Of a stretch of DNA of 36,958 nucleotides, positions 1 through 9,158 are shown piece after piece; position 1 is the first letter of the stretch, and the number at the start of each line of letters is the position of its first letter. Position numbers and translations under genes: made by a program. The DNA lies in assembly GCA_947426945.1 (NCBI GenBank), contig CANEFX010000025.1, forward strand, positions 1-36,958, given 5' to 3'. The stretch is from an uncultured Bacillota bacterium. GTDB taxonomy: Bacteria > Bacillota > Clostridia > Oscillospirales > Oscillospiraceae. Under the pieces are notes generated by a model. The model was not told the DNA's origin. It ran no database searches and was given only the letters and a program-made list of their open reading frames with translations.

Positions 1-74
1 TTACATTTTTTCCTCGGCCTTTTCTTACATTTTATCACTGGCGCTGACAGGTTGTTCGGTTTCCCTTTTGGCAT
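1..74 (-). CDS. possible 5' end of a gene cut by the window edge
   Basis: An open frame starts with ATG at 74 and runs leftwards to the edge without a stop (24 complete codons, starting MPKGKPNNLSAP and rich in Lys/Arg). A weak ribosome site (GGGGTG) lies about 9 bases upstream, and a promoter-like extended -10 sits inside the inverted repeat at 82-129. Too short to identify. It may be chance; a basic N-terminus behind a palindromic operator would fit a small DNA-binding regulator, but that is only a guess. Confidence 0.25.
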   Translation of the reverse strand, partial: MPKGKPNNLSAPVIKCKKRPRKKC

Positions 75-81
75 AATATAA

Positions 82-129
82 CACCCCATTCGTTAGATAG
101 TATACCATACTTGTCTAACAAATGGGGTG
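82..129. repeat. 48-bp inverted repeat with promoter-like core
   Basis: Two 16-base arms (82-97 and 114-129, CACCCCATT-n-GTTAGA) pair with one mismatch around a 16-base loop. There is no T-run on either strand, so it does not look like an intrinsic terminator. On the minus strand the loop holds TATACT (104-99) preceded by TGG, an extended -10. It may be an autoregulatory operator for the gene running off the left edge. Confidence 0.5.
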
Positions 130-424
130 CAGTTCAATTCTGTGGCTTGGGCTTTAATTTTGCTTTTTTTATGGCTACGTTCACTGAGTGTTTTCGATCC
201 GCCCTTAGGCGGCAAAAAAGGTTGGCCAATATCCCGCCGCCCTTAGGCGGCAAAAAGCGGAAGTAGGGAAAATTGGATGAAAAACGACGAGCCCTGTTTG
301 CGGCTTACTGCACGGGATCTCACCCTCTCCTATTTCTCTTTTTTCTGTAAAGTCCAACCCTTTACTTGTCCAATTTCTTCTTGACATTTGCCAAGATTTT
401 GCGTCAGGACTGCATCTGAGGTGC
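130..424. other. gene-poor stretch with two tandem mini-hairpins
   Basis: No convincing gene. Two exact 20-base copies (199-218 and 237-256), each a CCGCC-CTTA-GGCGG hairpin followed by AAAAA, are separated by 18 bases. The A-run follows the hairpin on the plus strand and the T-run precedes it on the minus strand, so neither is a usable terminator. A 79-codon minus-strand frame at 205-444 overlaps the ANTAR gene's end and has no ribosome site; I do not call it. Confidence 0.4.
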
Positions 425-1009
425 TCAGGTGTACAGCCTGACAATCTCCTCCGCCACTTCTCTTTTGGAAATGCACCGGTCCATGGCCTGGTGGGTGATG
501 TAGTGGTGGGCGTCTGGCTCGGACATCTTCAGCTCGCTGATAAGCAGCCATTTGGCCCGGTTTACCAAACGGATCTCTTCCATCTTCTCTTCAATGGGCC
601 TTGCCTTTTTCTCGTATCCCCGCAGCCGCTCCCGGGCGGCGGTCATCCAGTTCAGCGCACGGAGGATGGCGTTCCTGGGGATAGGCCTGGGCAGGACGAA
701 AACTCCATGCTCCGCTACCTTGGTGAGCACCTGATCATACAGCGCCGCCGCCGTGAAGAGCACTGTTACTGTCCCGCCGTTCCGGCAGCAGTCGATGGCA
801 AATCGGAGGCCTGCATCGTCAGGCAGAGGGGAGTTGATAAAGATAAAATCGAAATCCCGCAGGTTTCTGGCCTGCTCTGCCGTCCCCACACTGGCGGCAG
901 TGACAATGGGGGAGTAGGAAGCCTCGGGTAGGAGAGGAAGCAGGGAGCCTTGGAATTTCTCCGAGGACGATACGATCAGCACACTGTATACCCGTTCCTG
1001 TAAGCTCAT
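425..1009 (-). CDS. ANTAR-domain RNA-binding antiterminator with pseudo-receiver
   Basis: 194 residues. The N-terminal ~120 residues resemble a CheY-like receiver, but the acidic pocket is replaced by Ser (S14-S16) and the phospho-acceptor position reads Asn (about N59, in FINSPLPDD), so it is probably not phosphorylated. After a helical linker, residues ~135-190 form the three-helix ANTAR domain (AKWLLISELKMSEPDAHHYI...AMDRCISKREVAEEI). ANTAR proteins bind paired hexaloop RNA hairpins and prevent transcription termination. Start chosen at 1009, 9 bases after AAAGGAGGGGG; an ATG two codons upstream lies too close to that site. It follows glnA by 31 bases and is probably co-transcribed with it. 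Its likely target is the attenuator in the divergent glnN leader. The RNA-binding role is known for the family; the target is inferred. Confidence 0.9.
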   Translation of the reverse strand: MSLQERVYSVLIVSSSEKFQGSLLPLLPEASYSPIVTAASVGTAEQARNLRDFDFIFINSPLPDDAGLRFAIDCCRNGGTVTVLFTAAALYDQVLTKVAEHGVFVLPRPIPRNAILRALNWMTAARERLRGYEKKARPIEEKMEEIRLVNRAKWLLISELKMSEPDAHHYITHQAMDRCISKREVAEEIVRLYT

Positions 1010-1040
1010 GCACATCCCCCTCCTTTCGCCCAAACCGGCG

Positions 1041-2249
1041 TTATTTAAAGTATTCCGCCGCCACAGCGTCTGGAACGGCTTTTGCGATAAACTGACTGAA
1101 TTTCGCTGCCTGAATGGCTGCCGTACGGCTTTGGGGCAGGGGCCTGAATTGGGCCAGGAGTTCTGGAGCTGCCTGATAGAAGTTAAAGTCGGCGGCGGGG
1201 GGCAGTTCCATATTTTTCTTGATGCCCTGTAGCCCTGCCTGGATCATCAGGGCAAAGGCCAGGTAGGGGTTGGCGACAGGATCGGGGGAGCGCAGCTCTG
1301 CCCGGCGGTATTCTCCTGCGGCGGCGGGGATGCGCACTAACTGGGAGCGGTTTTCCCGGGACCAGGAGATATACCGGGGGGCCTTGTGGCCGCCGAAACG
1401 GCGGTAAGAGTCCTCCGACCGGTTGAGAAATACTGTCATATCCTCCATCCGATCCAGTACTCCCGCCACCATCTGGGGCAGATAGTCTCGGTCGTCCGGG
1501 CCCTTCACAGACATGTTGATGTGAAAGCCGCTGCCCGGAGCCTCCGCCAGGGGCTTGGGGGAAAAGTCGGCATACAGGCCGTTGCGCTCGGCGATGAACT
1601 TTACGATGGCCTGAAAGGTCATTACATTGTCCGCTGCGGTAAGGGGGTCGGAGTAGCGAAAATCGATTTCGTTCTGTCCCGGTCCTTCTTCATGATGGGA
1701 GCACTCGGGGGAAATGCCCATCTGGGCCAGTGTGAGGCATATCTCCCGGCGAATACTCTCACCCTTGTCGTCGGGAGCAATGTCCATGTAGCCCGCTGTA
1801 TCGTAAGGAAGCTTGGTAGGCCGGCCGGTTTCGTCCCGTTTGAACAGATAGAATTCCTGCTCTGCGCCGAAGAGGAAGGAGTATCCCTGTTTTCCCGCCC
1901 GGGTCGCGGTATCCCGGAGGAGGGTGCGGGTGTCACATTCGAAGGGCCGCCCATCCGGGTAGACCACCGAGCAGAACATGCGCACCACCCGGCCGTGCTC
2001 CGGCCGCCATGGCAGGGGCATCAGAGTGTCCGGGTCAGGACGAAGGAGCAGGTCGGACCGGGTTTCGTCCCCGAAGCCGGTGATGGCCGAAGCGTCGAAA
2101 GCGATGCCATGCGCAAAGGCCCGAGGCAGTTCGGCGGAGACGATGGAAATATTCTTCTGCCGGCCGAACACGTCGCAGAAGGCCAGGTGGACAAAGGCGA
2201 TTTCCTCCTCCTGGACGTATTGGATGACCTCTTCTTTGGTATACTTCAT
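1041..2249 (-). CDS. glnA: glutamine synthetase, type I
   Basis: 402 residues, slightly shorter than the usual ~440 of GlnA. It makes glutamine from glutamate, ammonia and ATP in the cytosol. The N-terminal beta-grasp includes FVHLAFCDVFGRQKN; catalytic-domain motifs are GAEQEFYLF (metal-binding Glu), GPGQNEIDFRY, GSGFHINMS (ammonia/ATP site), NRSEDSYRRFGGHKAP and RAELRSPDPVANPYLAF (active-site Arg). No NLYDLP-type adenylylation site is seen, as expected in Gram-positives. Start at 2249 is set by AAGAAAGGTGG upstream; longer in-frame starts have no ribosome site. It heads a two-gene transcript with the ANTAR regulator, from an extended -10 promoter, and is divergent from glnN. Confidence 0.96.
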   Translation of the reverse strand: MKYTKEEVIQYVQEEEIAFVHLAFCDVFGRQKNISIVSAELPRAFAHGIAFDASAITGFGDETRSDLLLRPDPDTLMPLPWRPEHGRVVRMFCSVVYPDGRPFECDTRTLLRDTATRAGKQGYSFLFGAEQEFYLFKRDETGRPTKLPYDTAGYMDIAPDDKGESIRREICLTLAQMGISPECSHHEEGPGQNEIDFRYSDPLTAADNVMTFQAIVKFIAERNGLYADFSPKPLAEAPGSGFHINMSVKGPDDRDYLPQMVAGVLDRMEDMTVFLNRSEDSYRRFGGHKAPRYISWSRENRSQLVRIPAAAGEYRRAELRSPDPVANPYLAFALMIQAGLQGIKKNMELPPAADFNFYQAAPELLAQFRPLPQSRTAAIQAAKFSQFIAKAVPDAVAAEYFK

Positions 2250-2285
2250 GGTGGCGTCCACCTTTCTTTGTTGAAATTCCCAAGT

Positions 2286-2314
2286 ATTATAACATACGGC
2301 GGAGCATTTTTCCA
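2286..2314 (-). promoter_or_regulatory. glnA promoter (extended -10)
   Basis: Minus strand: TATAAT at 2291-2286 preceded by TGT (extended -10), with a 4/6 -35 (TGGAAA, 2314-2309) at 17 bases. The leader to the glnA ATG is only about 30 bases, so there is no room for an attenuator. Confidence 0.65.
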
Positions 2315-2351
2315 CCATTGAAACATAAATTTAAGAGAGCGAAAAAAACAG

Positions 2352-2380
2352 TTGACAGCCGCCATGCGCAGGCGTATAAT
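2352..2380 (+). promoter_or_regulatory. glnN promoter, consensus sigma-A
   Basis: TTGACA (2352-2357), 17-base spacer, TATAAT (2375-2380): a perfect consensus promoter. Predicted start near A2387, leaving a leader of about 165 bases before glnN. A promoter this strong in front of a terminator hairpin suggests control by antitermination. Confidence 0.85.
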
Positions 2381-2388
2381 GCGTCCAT

Positions 2389-2443
2389 AAAGGCAAAGAT
2401 GTCTTTTGGGTTAATTCCTGAAAGGCGTCTTTGCCTCTTTTTT
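2389..2443 (+). promoter_or_regulatory. glnN leader attenuator with ANTAR-like hexaloop hairpin
   Basis: Two mutually exclusive folds. Terminator: AGGCAAAGATG (2391-2401) pairs over 11 positions (one G-U) with CGTCTTTGCCT (2426-2436), followed by C and T6. Alternative: AAAGGC (2389-2394) pairs with GTCTTT (2401-2406) around the six-base loop AAAGAT (2395-2400), which has A at loop position 1 and G at position 4, the ANTAR consensus. The small hairpin uses the same bases as the terminator's 5' arm, so protein bound to it would block termination. ANTAR targets normally have a second hexaloop; I could not find a clean one after the predicted start. Confidence 0.7.
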
Positions 2444-2451
2444 GCATGGAA

Positions 2452-2518
2452 GGGGCGGCTTCTGTGCCGCCCCGCATATGCGGGACCGGCGACAAAGGAG
2501 CGGCACGGAAGCCGTCCC
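2452..2518. repeat. palindromic intergenic repeat in the glnN leader
   Basis: A 19-base arm (2452-2470, starting GGGGCGGCTTCTGTGCC) is complementary, with two differences, to 2500-2518, with a small CCCGCATATGCGGG palindrome between them. The left arm also folds on itself (GGGGCGGC/GCCGCCCC, six-base loop TTCTGT, which lacks the A1/G4 ANTAR signature). It looks like a dispersed palindromic element inserted between attenuator and ribosome site. Confidence 0.6.
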
Positions 2519-2554
2519 TGTAGAAGGGCCAAAACAATGAAAGGGTGAGTGAAA

Positions 2555-4651
2555 ATGGCAATAGTACCGGAATATTTCGGAAGTTTGGTGTTTGACGACA
2601 GGGTGATGAAGGCCAATCTGTCCGCTGAGGTATACCAGTCCCTGAGAAAGACCATTGACGAGGGAGCCAGACTGAATATTGGGGTGGCTAACGCCGTGGC
2701 CGCCGCGATGAAAGACTGGGCGGTCGCCCAAGGCGCCACCCACTTTACCCATTGGTTCCAGCCCCTCACCGGCGTCACTGCCGAGAAGCACGACAGCTTT
2801 ATCTCTCCCTCTCCGGACGGGGGCGTGATTATGGAGTTCTCCGGCAAGGAGCTGATTCAGGGGGAGCCAGACGCCTCCTCCTTCCCCTCCGGGGGGCTGA
2901 GGGCCACCTTTGAGGCCCGAGGCTATACCGCCTGGGACCCCACCTCATATGCATTCATCAAGGACCGTACTCTGTGCATTCCCACCGCTTTCTGCGGCTA
3001 TAATGGGGAGGCCCTGGACAAAAAGACGCCTCTCCTGCGTTCCATGGAGGCGCTGAATAGGCAGGCCCTGCGCATCCTGCGGCTCTTCGGCAACACCGAG
3101 GCCAAGCGGGTGCTCCCTGCCGTAGGTCCGGAGCAGGAATATTTTCTGGTGGATGCCAGAATGTGGGAGAAGCGCCGGGATCTGCGCTTTACCGGACGGA
3201 CCCTCTTCGGGGCCAGGCCCCCCAAGGGCCAGGAGATGGACGACCATTACTTCGGCGCTATCAAGCCGCGGGTGGCCGCCTACATGGAAGATTTGAACGA
3301 CGAGCTGTGGAAGTTGGGCATCTTGGCTAAAACCCAGCACAACGAGGTGGCTCCTGCCCAGCACGAGCTGGCTCCCATTTACGCTACCAACAATGTCGCC
3401 ACCGATCATAACCAACTGACTATGGAGATTATGCAGAAGGTAGCCGCCCGCCACGGGCTGGTCTGCCTGCTTCACGAGAAGCCATTTGTGGGGGTGAACG
3501 GTTCGGGCAAGCACAACAACTGGTCTCTGGCCACCGACACGGGACTTAACCTCCTCTCTCCCGGTCAGACCCCCTATGAGAACGCCCAGTTCCTGCTGTT
3601 CCTGTGCGCTGTCATCAAGGCGGTGGACGACTATCAGGATCTGCTGCGTATCTCGGTAGCCACCGCCGGCAACGACCACCGCCTGGGGGCCAATGAGGCG
3701 CCCCCCGCCGTTGTGTCTATGTTCCTGGGGGATGAGCTGGCTGCCATCCTGGGTTGCATTGAGCACGACGCCCCTTATACAAGTATTGACACCGGAAAGG
3801 TCCGGCTGGGGGTGGACGTGCTGCCCAAGTTCCGCCGGGACACCACCGACCGCAACCGCACCTCCCCATTTGCTTTTACCGGCAATAAGTTTGAGTTCCG
3901 TATGGTGGGCTCCGCTGACTCCATTGCCTGCGCCAATATCATGATAAATACTGCCGTAGCCGAGAGTCTGAAGGTTTATGCTGATCGTCTGGAGGGGGCG
4001 GAGGACTTTGAGGCGGCTCTTCAAGTTATGATCCGCAAGACTATCCAGGACCACAAGCGGATTATTTTCAATGGAAACGGCTACGACGATGCCTGGACCA
4101 GAGAGGCCGTCCAGCAGCGGGGCCTGATGAATTTCCGTACCACCCCCGACTGCGTGCCCCACCTATTGGATGAGAAGAACGTAAAGCTGCTTACCAGCCA
4201 CGGGGTGCTGACCAAGGCGGAACTGGTTTCCCGCTGTGAGGTGACGCTGGAAAACTACTGCAAGACCATCGTCATTGAGGCGGATACCATGGTAGATATG
4301 GCACGTACCGAGATCATTCCCGCGGTCCAGGCCTTCGCGCTGGATACCGCCCGGGCTGCCGCTGCCAAAAAAGAACTGATTCCTGACTGCCCCTGCGAGT
4401 ACGAGGTCGAGCTGGTAAAGAAGCTGTCCGCTCTCACCGGTCAGATATCCCGCAGGGCCGGGGATCTGGAGGAGGCCGTACTGGCCCTGTCCGCCGCCGG
4501 GGATATCAAAACGGAGTCAGAACTGATCCGTGACACGGTGCTGCCCAAAATGGGGGAACTGCGCCTGCCCTGCGACCAGGCCGAGACCCTTACCGCCAGA
4601 AAGTACTGGCCATTCCCCACCTACGGCGAGCTGCTGTTTGGAGTGAGATAA
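2555..4651 (+). CDS. glnN: glutamine synthetase, type III
   Basis: 698 residues, the normal length of GSIII (about 700, far longer than GlnA). It makes glutamine from glutamate, ammonia and ATP. Family-specific stretches are [10 protein letters not shown] (about residues 190-199), [51 protein letters not shown] and [20 protein letters not shown]. Start taken at ATG 2555 (GAAAGG 9-10 bases upstream); an in-frame GTG two codons earlier (2549) is too close to the site. It is the first gene of a rightward cluster with asnB, purC and pyrG, and has its own consensus promoter plus attenuator. Carrying both GSI and GSIII divergently around an ANTAR regulator suggests the two enzymes are adjusted against each other. 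Confidence 0.97.
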   Translation: MAIVPEYFGSLVFDDRVMKANLSAEVYQSLRKTIDEGARLNIGVANAVAAAMKDWAVAQGATHFTHWFQPLTGVTAEKHDSFISPSPDGGVIMEFSGKELIQGEPDASSFPSGGLRATFEARGYTAWDPTSYAFIKDRTLCIPTAFCGYNGEALDKKTPLLRSMEALNRQALRILRLFGNTEAKRVLPAVGPEQEYFLVDARMWEKRRDLRFTGRTLFGARPPKGQEMDDHYFGAIKPRVAAYMEDLNDELWKLGILAKTQHNEVAPAQHELAPIYATNNVATDHNQLTMEIMQKVAARHGLVCLLHEKPFVGVNGSGKHNNWSLATDTGLNLLSPGQTPYENAQFLLFLCAVIKAVDDYQDLLRISVATAGNDHRLGANEAPPAVVSMFLGDELAAILGCIEHDAPYTSIDTGKVRLGVDVLPKFRRDTTDRNRTSPFAFTGNKFEFRMVGSADSIACANIMINTAVAESLKVYADRLEGAEDFEAALQVMIRKTIQDHKRIIFNGNGYDDAWTREAVQQRGLMNFRTTPDCVPHLLDEKNVKLLTSHGVLTKAELVSRCEVTLENYCKTIVIEADTMVDMARTEIIPAVQAFALDTARAAAAKKELIPDCPCEYEVELVKKLSALTGQISRRAGDLEEAVLALSAAGDIKTESELIRDTVLPKMGELRLPCDQAETLTARKYWPFPTYGELLFGVR

Positions 4652-4717
4652 CATAAGCCCCGGTCCTGACGGCGCCATCCCGCCGCCGGGGCCGCCAATG
4701 GGCGGAAAGAGGAAATT

Positions 4718-6301
4718 ATGTGTTCTATCATCGGATATTGCGGCCCTGTGGCCGATCTGGACGCGTTTCAGGCGGGCTTTGCCCGCACCAAAAGCCGGGG
4801 GCCGGACGACAGTCGGGTGGTCCGGGCGGGGGAGGGGCTGCTGGGTTTTCACCGGCTGGCCATCATGGGTCTGACGCCAGAGGGGATGCAGCCCTTTGCC
4901 CTGGACGGCAGCTTGGCCGTCTGCAACGGGGAGATATACGGCTTTGAGGCGCTGAGAGCGGAACTGGAGAGGAAGGGCTACGCCTTTCAGAGCGGCTCCG
5001 ACTGCGAGATACTTCTCCCCCTGTACCAGGAGTACGGTGTGGAGATGTTCGCCATGCTGGATGCGGAGTTTGCCTGTATCCTTTACGACAGCCGTACAGA
5101 CGAGTTCATCGCCGCCCGTGACCCCATCGGCATCCGTCCCCTCTACTATGGCTATGACGGCCATGGGACCGTCATCTTTGCCAGCGAGCCCAAAAATTTG
5201 CTGGATCTGGTCTCCGGGGAGATCAGACCCTTCCCGCCGGGGCACTACTGGAAGGGCGGCAGGTTCGTGCACTACCGGGATATCGCCAAGGCGGACCGGG
5301 TCTGCCATGACGATCTGGATGTGATCTGCGCCAACGTCCGGGAGAAGCTGATTGCCGGGGTGGAGAAGCGGCTGGTGGCCGACGCCAGGGTGGGCTTTCT
5401 CCTGTCCGGCGGGCTGGACTCTTCCCTGGTGTGCGCCATTGCCGCCAGAAGGAGCAAAACGCCCATCAGGACCTTTGCCATCGGCATGGACGTGGATGCC
5501 ATCGACCTGAAATACGCCAGAGAGGTGGCAGACTACATCGGCAGCGACCACCGGGAGATCATTATTACCAGACAGGACGTGCTGTCCTCTCTGGAGACGG
5601 TGGTGGAGCTGCTGGGTACCTATGACATCACCACTATCCGGGCCAGCATGGGCATGTACCTTATCTGCAGGGCCATCCATGAGCAGACAGATATCCGGGT
5701 GCTCCTCACCGGAGAGATCTCCGATGAGCTCTTCGGATATAAATACACCGACTACGCCCCCTCGGCTCAGGCATTCCAGGAGGAGGCGGAAAAGCGGGTG
5801 CGGGAGCTGCACATGTACGATGTGCTCCGGGCCGACCGGTGTATCTCCTCCAACTCCTTGGAGGCCAGGGTGCCTTTTGGTGACCTGGACTTTGTGGAGT
5901 ATGTCATGTCCATCGCCCCGGAGAAGAAGCTGAACACCTACGGCAAGGGCAAGTACCTGCTGCGCAGGGCCTTCGAGGGGGACTGGCTGCCCGAGACCAT
6001 CCTGTGGCGGGAGAAGGCGGCCTTCTCCGACGCGGTGGGCCACTCCCTGGTGGACGACTTGAAGGAGTATGCCGGGAGCCTCTACACCGACGGGGAGTAT
6101 GAGTCCCTGCGGCAGAAATACAGTCATGCCCGGCCTTTCACCAAGGAATCTTTGCTCTATCGGGAGATTTTTGAGAAATACTACCCCGGGCAGAGCGGTA
6201 TGGTGGCGGATTTCTGGATGCCAAACCGAAGCTGGGAGGGCTGCGACGTAGACGACCCCTCCGCCCGGGTGCTGGCTAACTACGGTGGCAGCGGGGTATA
6301 G
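4718..6301 (+). CDS. asnB: asparagine synthetase, glutamine-hydrolysing
   Basis: 527 residues. It transfers the amide nitrogen of glutamine to aspartate with ATP. Cys2 (MCSIIGYCG) becomes the N-terminal nucleophile of the class II glutaminase domain (about 1-190: [35 protein letters not shown]). The synthetase domain has the PP-loop [16 protein letters not shown] (about residues 229-244) and [13 protein letters not shown]. Ribosome site AAAGAGG 7 bases before ATG. It follows glnN by 66 bases, a gap with a GC-rich stem (CCCCGG...CCGGGG) but no T-run, so readthrough from glnN is likely. Placing a glutamine consumer directly after a glutamine producer is metabolically coherent. Confidence 0.95.
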   Translation: MCSIIGYCGPVADLDAFQAGFARTKSRGPDDSRVVRAGEGLLGFHRLAIMGLTPEGMQPFALDGSLAVCNGEIYGFEALRAELERKGYAFQSGSDCEILLPLYQEYGVEMFAMLDAEFACILYDSRTDEFIAARDPIGIRPLYYGYDGHGTVIFASEPKNLLDLVSGEIRPFPPGHYWKGGRFVHYRDIAKADRVCHDDLDVICANVREKLIAGVEKRLVADARVGFLLSGGLDSSLVCAIAARRSKTPIRTFAIGMDVDAIDLKYAREVADYIGSDHREIIITRQDVLSSLETVVELLGTYDITTIRASMGMYLICRAIHEQTDIRVLLTGEISDELFGYKYTDYAPSAQAFQEEAEKRVRELHMYDVLRADRCISSNSLEARVPFGDLDFVEYVMSIAPEKKLNTYGKGKYLLRRAFEGDWLPETILWREKAAFSDAVGHSLVDDLKEYAGSLYTDGEYESLRQKYSHARPFTKESLLYREIFEKYYPGQSGMVADFWMPNRSWEGCDVDDPSARVLANYGGSGV

Positions 6302-6338
6302 GGAGCTGTCCGCGGATAGAGAAGCGAGGAGGAGCGCT

Positions 6339-7052
6339 ATGGAAAAGCGGGAACTGCTCTATGAGGGCAAGGCAAAAAAGGTTTATGCGACGGAGGACCC
6401 GGAGCTGCTCATTGTCTCTTACAAGGACGACGCAACCGCGTTCAATGGGCTGAAGAAGGGGACCATCCCGGGCAAGGGGGTTATTAACAATCAAATGAGC
6501 AATCTGCTCATGTCCAGGCTGGAGGAGCGGGGCGTCCCCACCCACCTGGTCCGGGAGTTGAGCGATCGGGAGACTCTGGTGAAGCGGGTGTCCATTATTC
6601 CCCTGGAGGTCATCGTGCGCAACATTGCGGCAGGTTCCTTCTCCAAACGATATGGTGTGGAGGAGGGAGCGGCCTTTGACGCGCCCGTGCTGGAGCTTTC
6701 CTATAAAAATGACGAGCTGGGCGACCCCCTGCTCAACGACGACCACGCGCTGGCGCTGGGTCTGGCCTCCCGGGAGGAGCTGGCCCTGATCCGGAGGTAC
6801 GCCTTTGCCATTAACGGACTGCTTCGGGATATCTGGGCGTCCGGCGGTGTCATTCTGGTGGACTTTAAGATAGAGTTCGGCCGGCTAAAGGACGGGACGG
6901 TGGTACTGGCCGACGAGATCAGCCCGGACACATGCCGGCTGTGGGACGCCGGGACCGGTGAAAAGCTGGATAAGGATCGGTTCCGCCGGGACCTGGGCGG
7001 CGTAGAGGAGGCCTATGTTCAGGCGATGAAACGGCTGACCGGGGGCCTGTGA
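6339..7052 (+). CDS. purC: SAICAR synthetase (phosphoribosylaminoimidazole-succinocarboxamide synthase)
   Basis: 237 residues, full length for the bacterial monofunctional enzyme. It condenses CAIR with aspartate using ATP in purine synthesis. Motifs: [11 protein letters not shown] at the N-terminus (ATP-binding), [16 protein letters not shown], and [20 protein letters not shown] with the C-terminal [12 protein letters not shown]. Start at 6339 is fixed by GAGGAGGAGCGCT upstream; an earlier in-frame ATG overlaps asnB and lacks a ribosome site. It is 37 bases after asnB and 19 before pyrG, so it is part of one transcription unit. The other pur genes are not nearby, which is unusual since purC commonly sits in a pur operon. 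Confidence 0.96.
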   Translation: MEKRELLYEGKAKKVYATEDPELLIVSYKDDATAFNGLKKGTIPGKGVINNQMSNLLMSRLEERGVPTHLVRELSDRETLVKRVSIIPLEVIVRNIAAGSFSKRYGVEEGAAFDAPVLELSYKNDELGDPLLNDDHALALGLASREELALIRRYAFAINGLLRDIWASGGVILVDFKIEFGRLKDGTVVLADEISPDTCRLWDAGTGEKLDKDRFRRDLGGVEEAYVQAMKRLTGGL

Positions 7053-7071
7053 CCGGCGGAGGGGGAGAGGA

Positions 7072-8691
7072 ATGACGAAGTATATTTTTGTGACCGGAGG
7101 CGTGGTCTCCGGGCTGGGCAAGGGGATCACGGCGGCTAGCCTGGGCCGGCTTTTGAAGCAGCGGGGCCTGAGAGTGAAGGTGCAGAAGCTGGATCCCTAC
7201 CTTAACGTGGACCCGGGCACCATGTCCCCCTACCAGCACGGGGAGGTCTTTGTTACTGACGATGGGGCGGAAACCGATCTGGACCTGGGTCACTATGAGC
7301 GTTTCATCGACGAAAACCTTACGGTGAACTCCTCCATCTCTGCGGGCAGGGTATACTGGAGCGTGCTCAACCGGGAGCGCCGGGGGGACTACCTGGGGGG
7401 CACCGTCCAGATCATTCCCCATATCACTGACGAGATCAAGCGCAGCATCTACACGCTGGACAATCCGGATACCGACGCGGCCATTGTGGAGATTGGCGGC
7501 ACAGTGGGAGACATTGAGAGCCAGCCCTTCCTGGAGGCCATTCGCCAGGTAGCGGCGGAACGGGGGAGGAACCATGTAATGTTCATCCACGTTTCTCTCA
7601 TTGTCGCCATCCCCGGTACCGGAGAGCTGAAGTCCAAGCCAACCCAGCACTCGGCCAAGGAACTGCTCAGTCTCGGCATCCAGCCCGACGTCATCGTCTG
7701 CCGCAGCGACGCCCCGGTCCCCGGGGAAATTTTAGACAAAATCGCTCTGTTTTGCAGCGTTCCCCGGGAAAATGTTATTCCAAACCTGACGGCAGGCCTG
7801 CTCTATGAGGTGCCCTTAATGCTGGAGCGAGAGGGGCTGTCCGATGCGGTGATCCGTCGTTTGGGGCTGACCGGCCGTACGCCGGACCTCACCGAGTGGG
7901 CGGACATGGTCCACCGGGCCAAAAATCCCGCCGGGACGGTGGAGATTGCCCTGGTGGGCAAGTATGTAGCCCTCCATGACGCTTACCTTTCGGTGGCCGA
8001 GGCCCTGACCCATGGGGGCATCGCCAACCGGGTGAAGGTAGATATCCGCTGGGTGGACAGCGAAACAGTTACCGACGAAAATGCCGCTGAAGTTCTGGCG
8101 AATGCGGGCGGTATCCTGGTTCCCGGCGGTTTTGGCAGCCGGGGAATCGAAGGGAAGATTGCCGCCATCCGGTATGCCCGGGAGAACAAGGTTCCCTTCC
8201 TGGGTATCTGCCTGGGGATGCAGATGGCGGTGGTGGAGTTTGCCCGCCACGTCTGCGGGATGGAGGACGCCCATTCCAGCGAGTTCTCCCAGACCACCGG
8301 TTACCCGGTCATCGACTTGATGGCGGGCCAGCGGGACATCACTGACAAGGGGGGAACCATGCGGCTGGGAGCCTGTCCCTGCGTCCTGACGGGGGAAGGC
8401 ACTCTGGCCTATCGGGCTTACAGAGCCATGGAAGTATCCGAGCGCCATCGCCACCGCTACGAGTTCAACAACAGCTTTCGGGAAGCTCTCTCCTCCGCCG
8501 GCCTTGCTCTGGCCGGTCTGTCCCCTGACGGACAGCTGGTGGAGATCGTGGAACTGCCCGGCCACCCCTGGTTTGTGGGGGTGCAGTTCCATCCGGAGTT
8601 GAAGTCCCGGCCCAACCGGGCCCATCCCCTGTTCCGGGACTTTGTAGCGGCGGCGGCGGAGAACTCCAGACGTGGGACGGCGGAGCCATGA
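7072..8691 (+). CDS. pyrG: CTP synthase
   Basis: 539 residues, standard length. It aminates UTP to CTP using glutamine and ATP. The N-terminal amidoligase half carries the P-loop [20 protein letters not shown] (about residues 6-25) and the conserved [20 protein letters not shown]. The C-terminal class I glutaminase half has LGICLGMQ (nucleophile Cys) and GVQFHPE (catalytic His/Glu). ATG is 6 bases after GGGGGAGAGG. It is the last gene of glnN-asnB-purC-pyrG; a strong terminator follows at 8722-8755. Confidence 0.97.
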   Translation: MTKYIFVTGGVVSGLGKGITAASLGRLLKQRGLRVKVQKLDPYLNVDPGTMSPYQHGEVFVTDDGAETDLDLGHYERFIDENLTVNSSISAGRVYWSVLNRERRGDYLGGTVQIIPHITDEIKRSIYTLDNPDTDAAIVEIGGTVGDIESQPFLEAIRQVAAERGRNHVMFIHVSLIVAIPGTGELKSKPTQHSAKELLSLGIQPDVIVCRSDAPVPGEILDKIALFCSVPRENVIPNLTAGLLYEVPLMLEREGLSDAVIRRLGLTGRTPDLTEWADMVHRAKNPAGTVEIALVGKYVALHDAYLSVAEALTHGGIANRVKVDIRWVDSETVTDENAAEVLANAGGILVPGGFGSRGIEGKIAAIRYARENKVPFLGICLGMQMAVVEFARHVCGMEDAHSSEFSQTTGYPVIDLMAGQRDITDKGGTMRLGACPCVLTGEGTLAYRAYRAMEVSERHRHRYEFNNSFREALSSAGLALAGLSPDGQLVEIVELPGHPWFVGVQFHPELKSRPNRAHPLFRDFVAAAAENSRRGTAEP

Positions 8692-8721
8692 GCCGCTCTG
8701 CAAGCTTTTTTGACAGACTGA

Positions 8722-8755
8722 GGCGGGGACGTGCGATTGCACGCCCCCGCCTTTT
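8722..8755 (+). terminator. intrinsic terminator after pyrG
   Basis: Stem GGCGGGG-AC-GTGC / GCACG-CCCCCGCC around GATT, followed by TTTT at 8752-8755. It closes the glnN-pyrG unit. The minus strand has no T-run after the hairpin, so it does not serve the leftward gene at 8783. Confidence 0.8.
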
Positions 8756-8782
8756 CCACGGTCGGCCTATCTGGAGGGAATG

Positions 8783-8992
8783 TTACGTCAGGGATGGCCC
8801 TCCTTTGGTGGGCGTATCCTGTGCCTTTTTTGCTTCTTCCCGTTCTTTTTTCAGCTGCTTCATACCCATTCGGATCAACTCCAGTGTTGCGGCAGAACGG
8901 CTGGGGAAGCGATTTTCAAAACGGAAATCATCAATTTCTTTTAGCATTTCTTCATCAACGATTACTGTGTAGCGCGGTTTTTCTGTTGGCAT
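8783..8992 (-). CDS. small ribbon-helix-helix protein (RHH-A)
   Basis: 69 residues. RYTVIVDEEMLKEIDDFRFE is a beta-strand plus first helix, and FPSRSAATLELIRMGMKQLK is the second helix of an Arc/MetJ-type ribbon-helix-helix fold; a charged tail (KKEREEAKKAQ) follows. Such proteins bind DNA as dimers, often repressing their own promoter. Start at 8992 is set by GGGAGGTGG 7 bases upstream; a longer frame to 9025 has no such site and would cross the promoter. Divergent from a second RHH gene at 9234, and both promoters carry the same 14-base operator-like sequence. No toxin or other partner gene is adjacent, so it may be a plasmid- or phage-derived regulator rather than an antitoxin. Confidence 0.75.
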   Translation of the reverse strand: MPTEKPRYTVIVDEEMLKEIDDFRFENRFPSRSAATLELIRMGMKQLKKEREEAKKAQDTPTKGGPSLT

Positions 8993-9016
8993 CGCCGCCA
9001 CCTCCCTGCAGTTCAT

Positions 9017-9045
9017 ATTATGCATAAGTTCATACGTTCTGTCAA
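9017..9045 (-). promoter_or_regulatory. RHH-A promoter with operator-like 14-mer
   Basis: Minus strand TTGACA (9045-9040), 17-base spacer, CATAAT (9022-9017). The spacer holds AGAACGTATGAACT (9040-9027), which matches 13 of 14 bases of a sequence in the same position of the divergent RHH-B promoter. Confidence 0.75.
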
Positions 9046-9158
9046 GCGGGAAGTAAGGAGTGTTTCGGGCACAGAGATTTTATCTGTGCTTCCCTTGCCC
9101 CTGGCGAGGAAAGCGTGTTAACTGGTATTCTCTGTGGACTCCCGAAAAGTAAAAAGGC

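Noticed and set aside
199-256. CRISPR-like pair of 20-base repeats
   Set aside because: Only two copies, with an 18-base interval; they are simple hairpins, and no cas gene is present.
205-444. 79-codon frame at the left end
   Set aside because: No ribosome site, overlaps the ANTAR gene and ends in the tandem mini-hairpin repeat.
1386-2321. 311-codon open frame on the plus strand
   Set aside because: Antisense to glnA, whose motifs are unmistakable.
4660-4695. terminator between glnN and asnB
   Set aside because: GC-rich stem only, with no T-run; readthrough is more likely.
4517-6127. 536-codon open frame on the minus strand
   Set aside because: Lies antisense to asnB in high-GC sequence; no ribosome site, no recognisable domain, low-complexity Gly/His/Val-rich composition.
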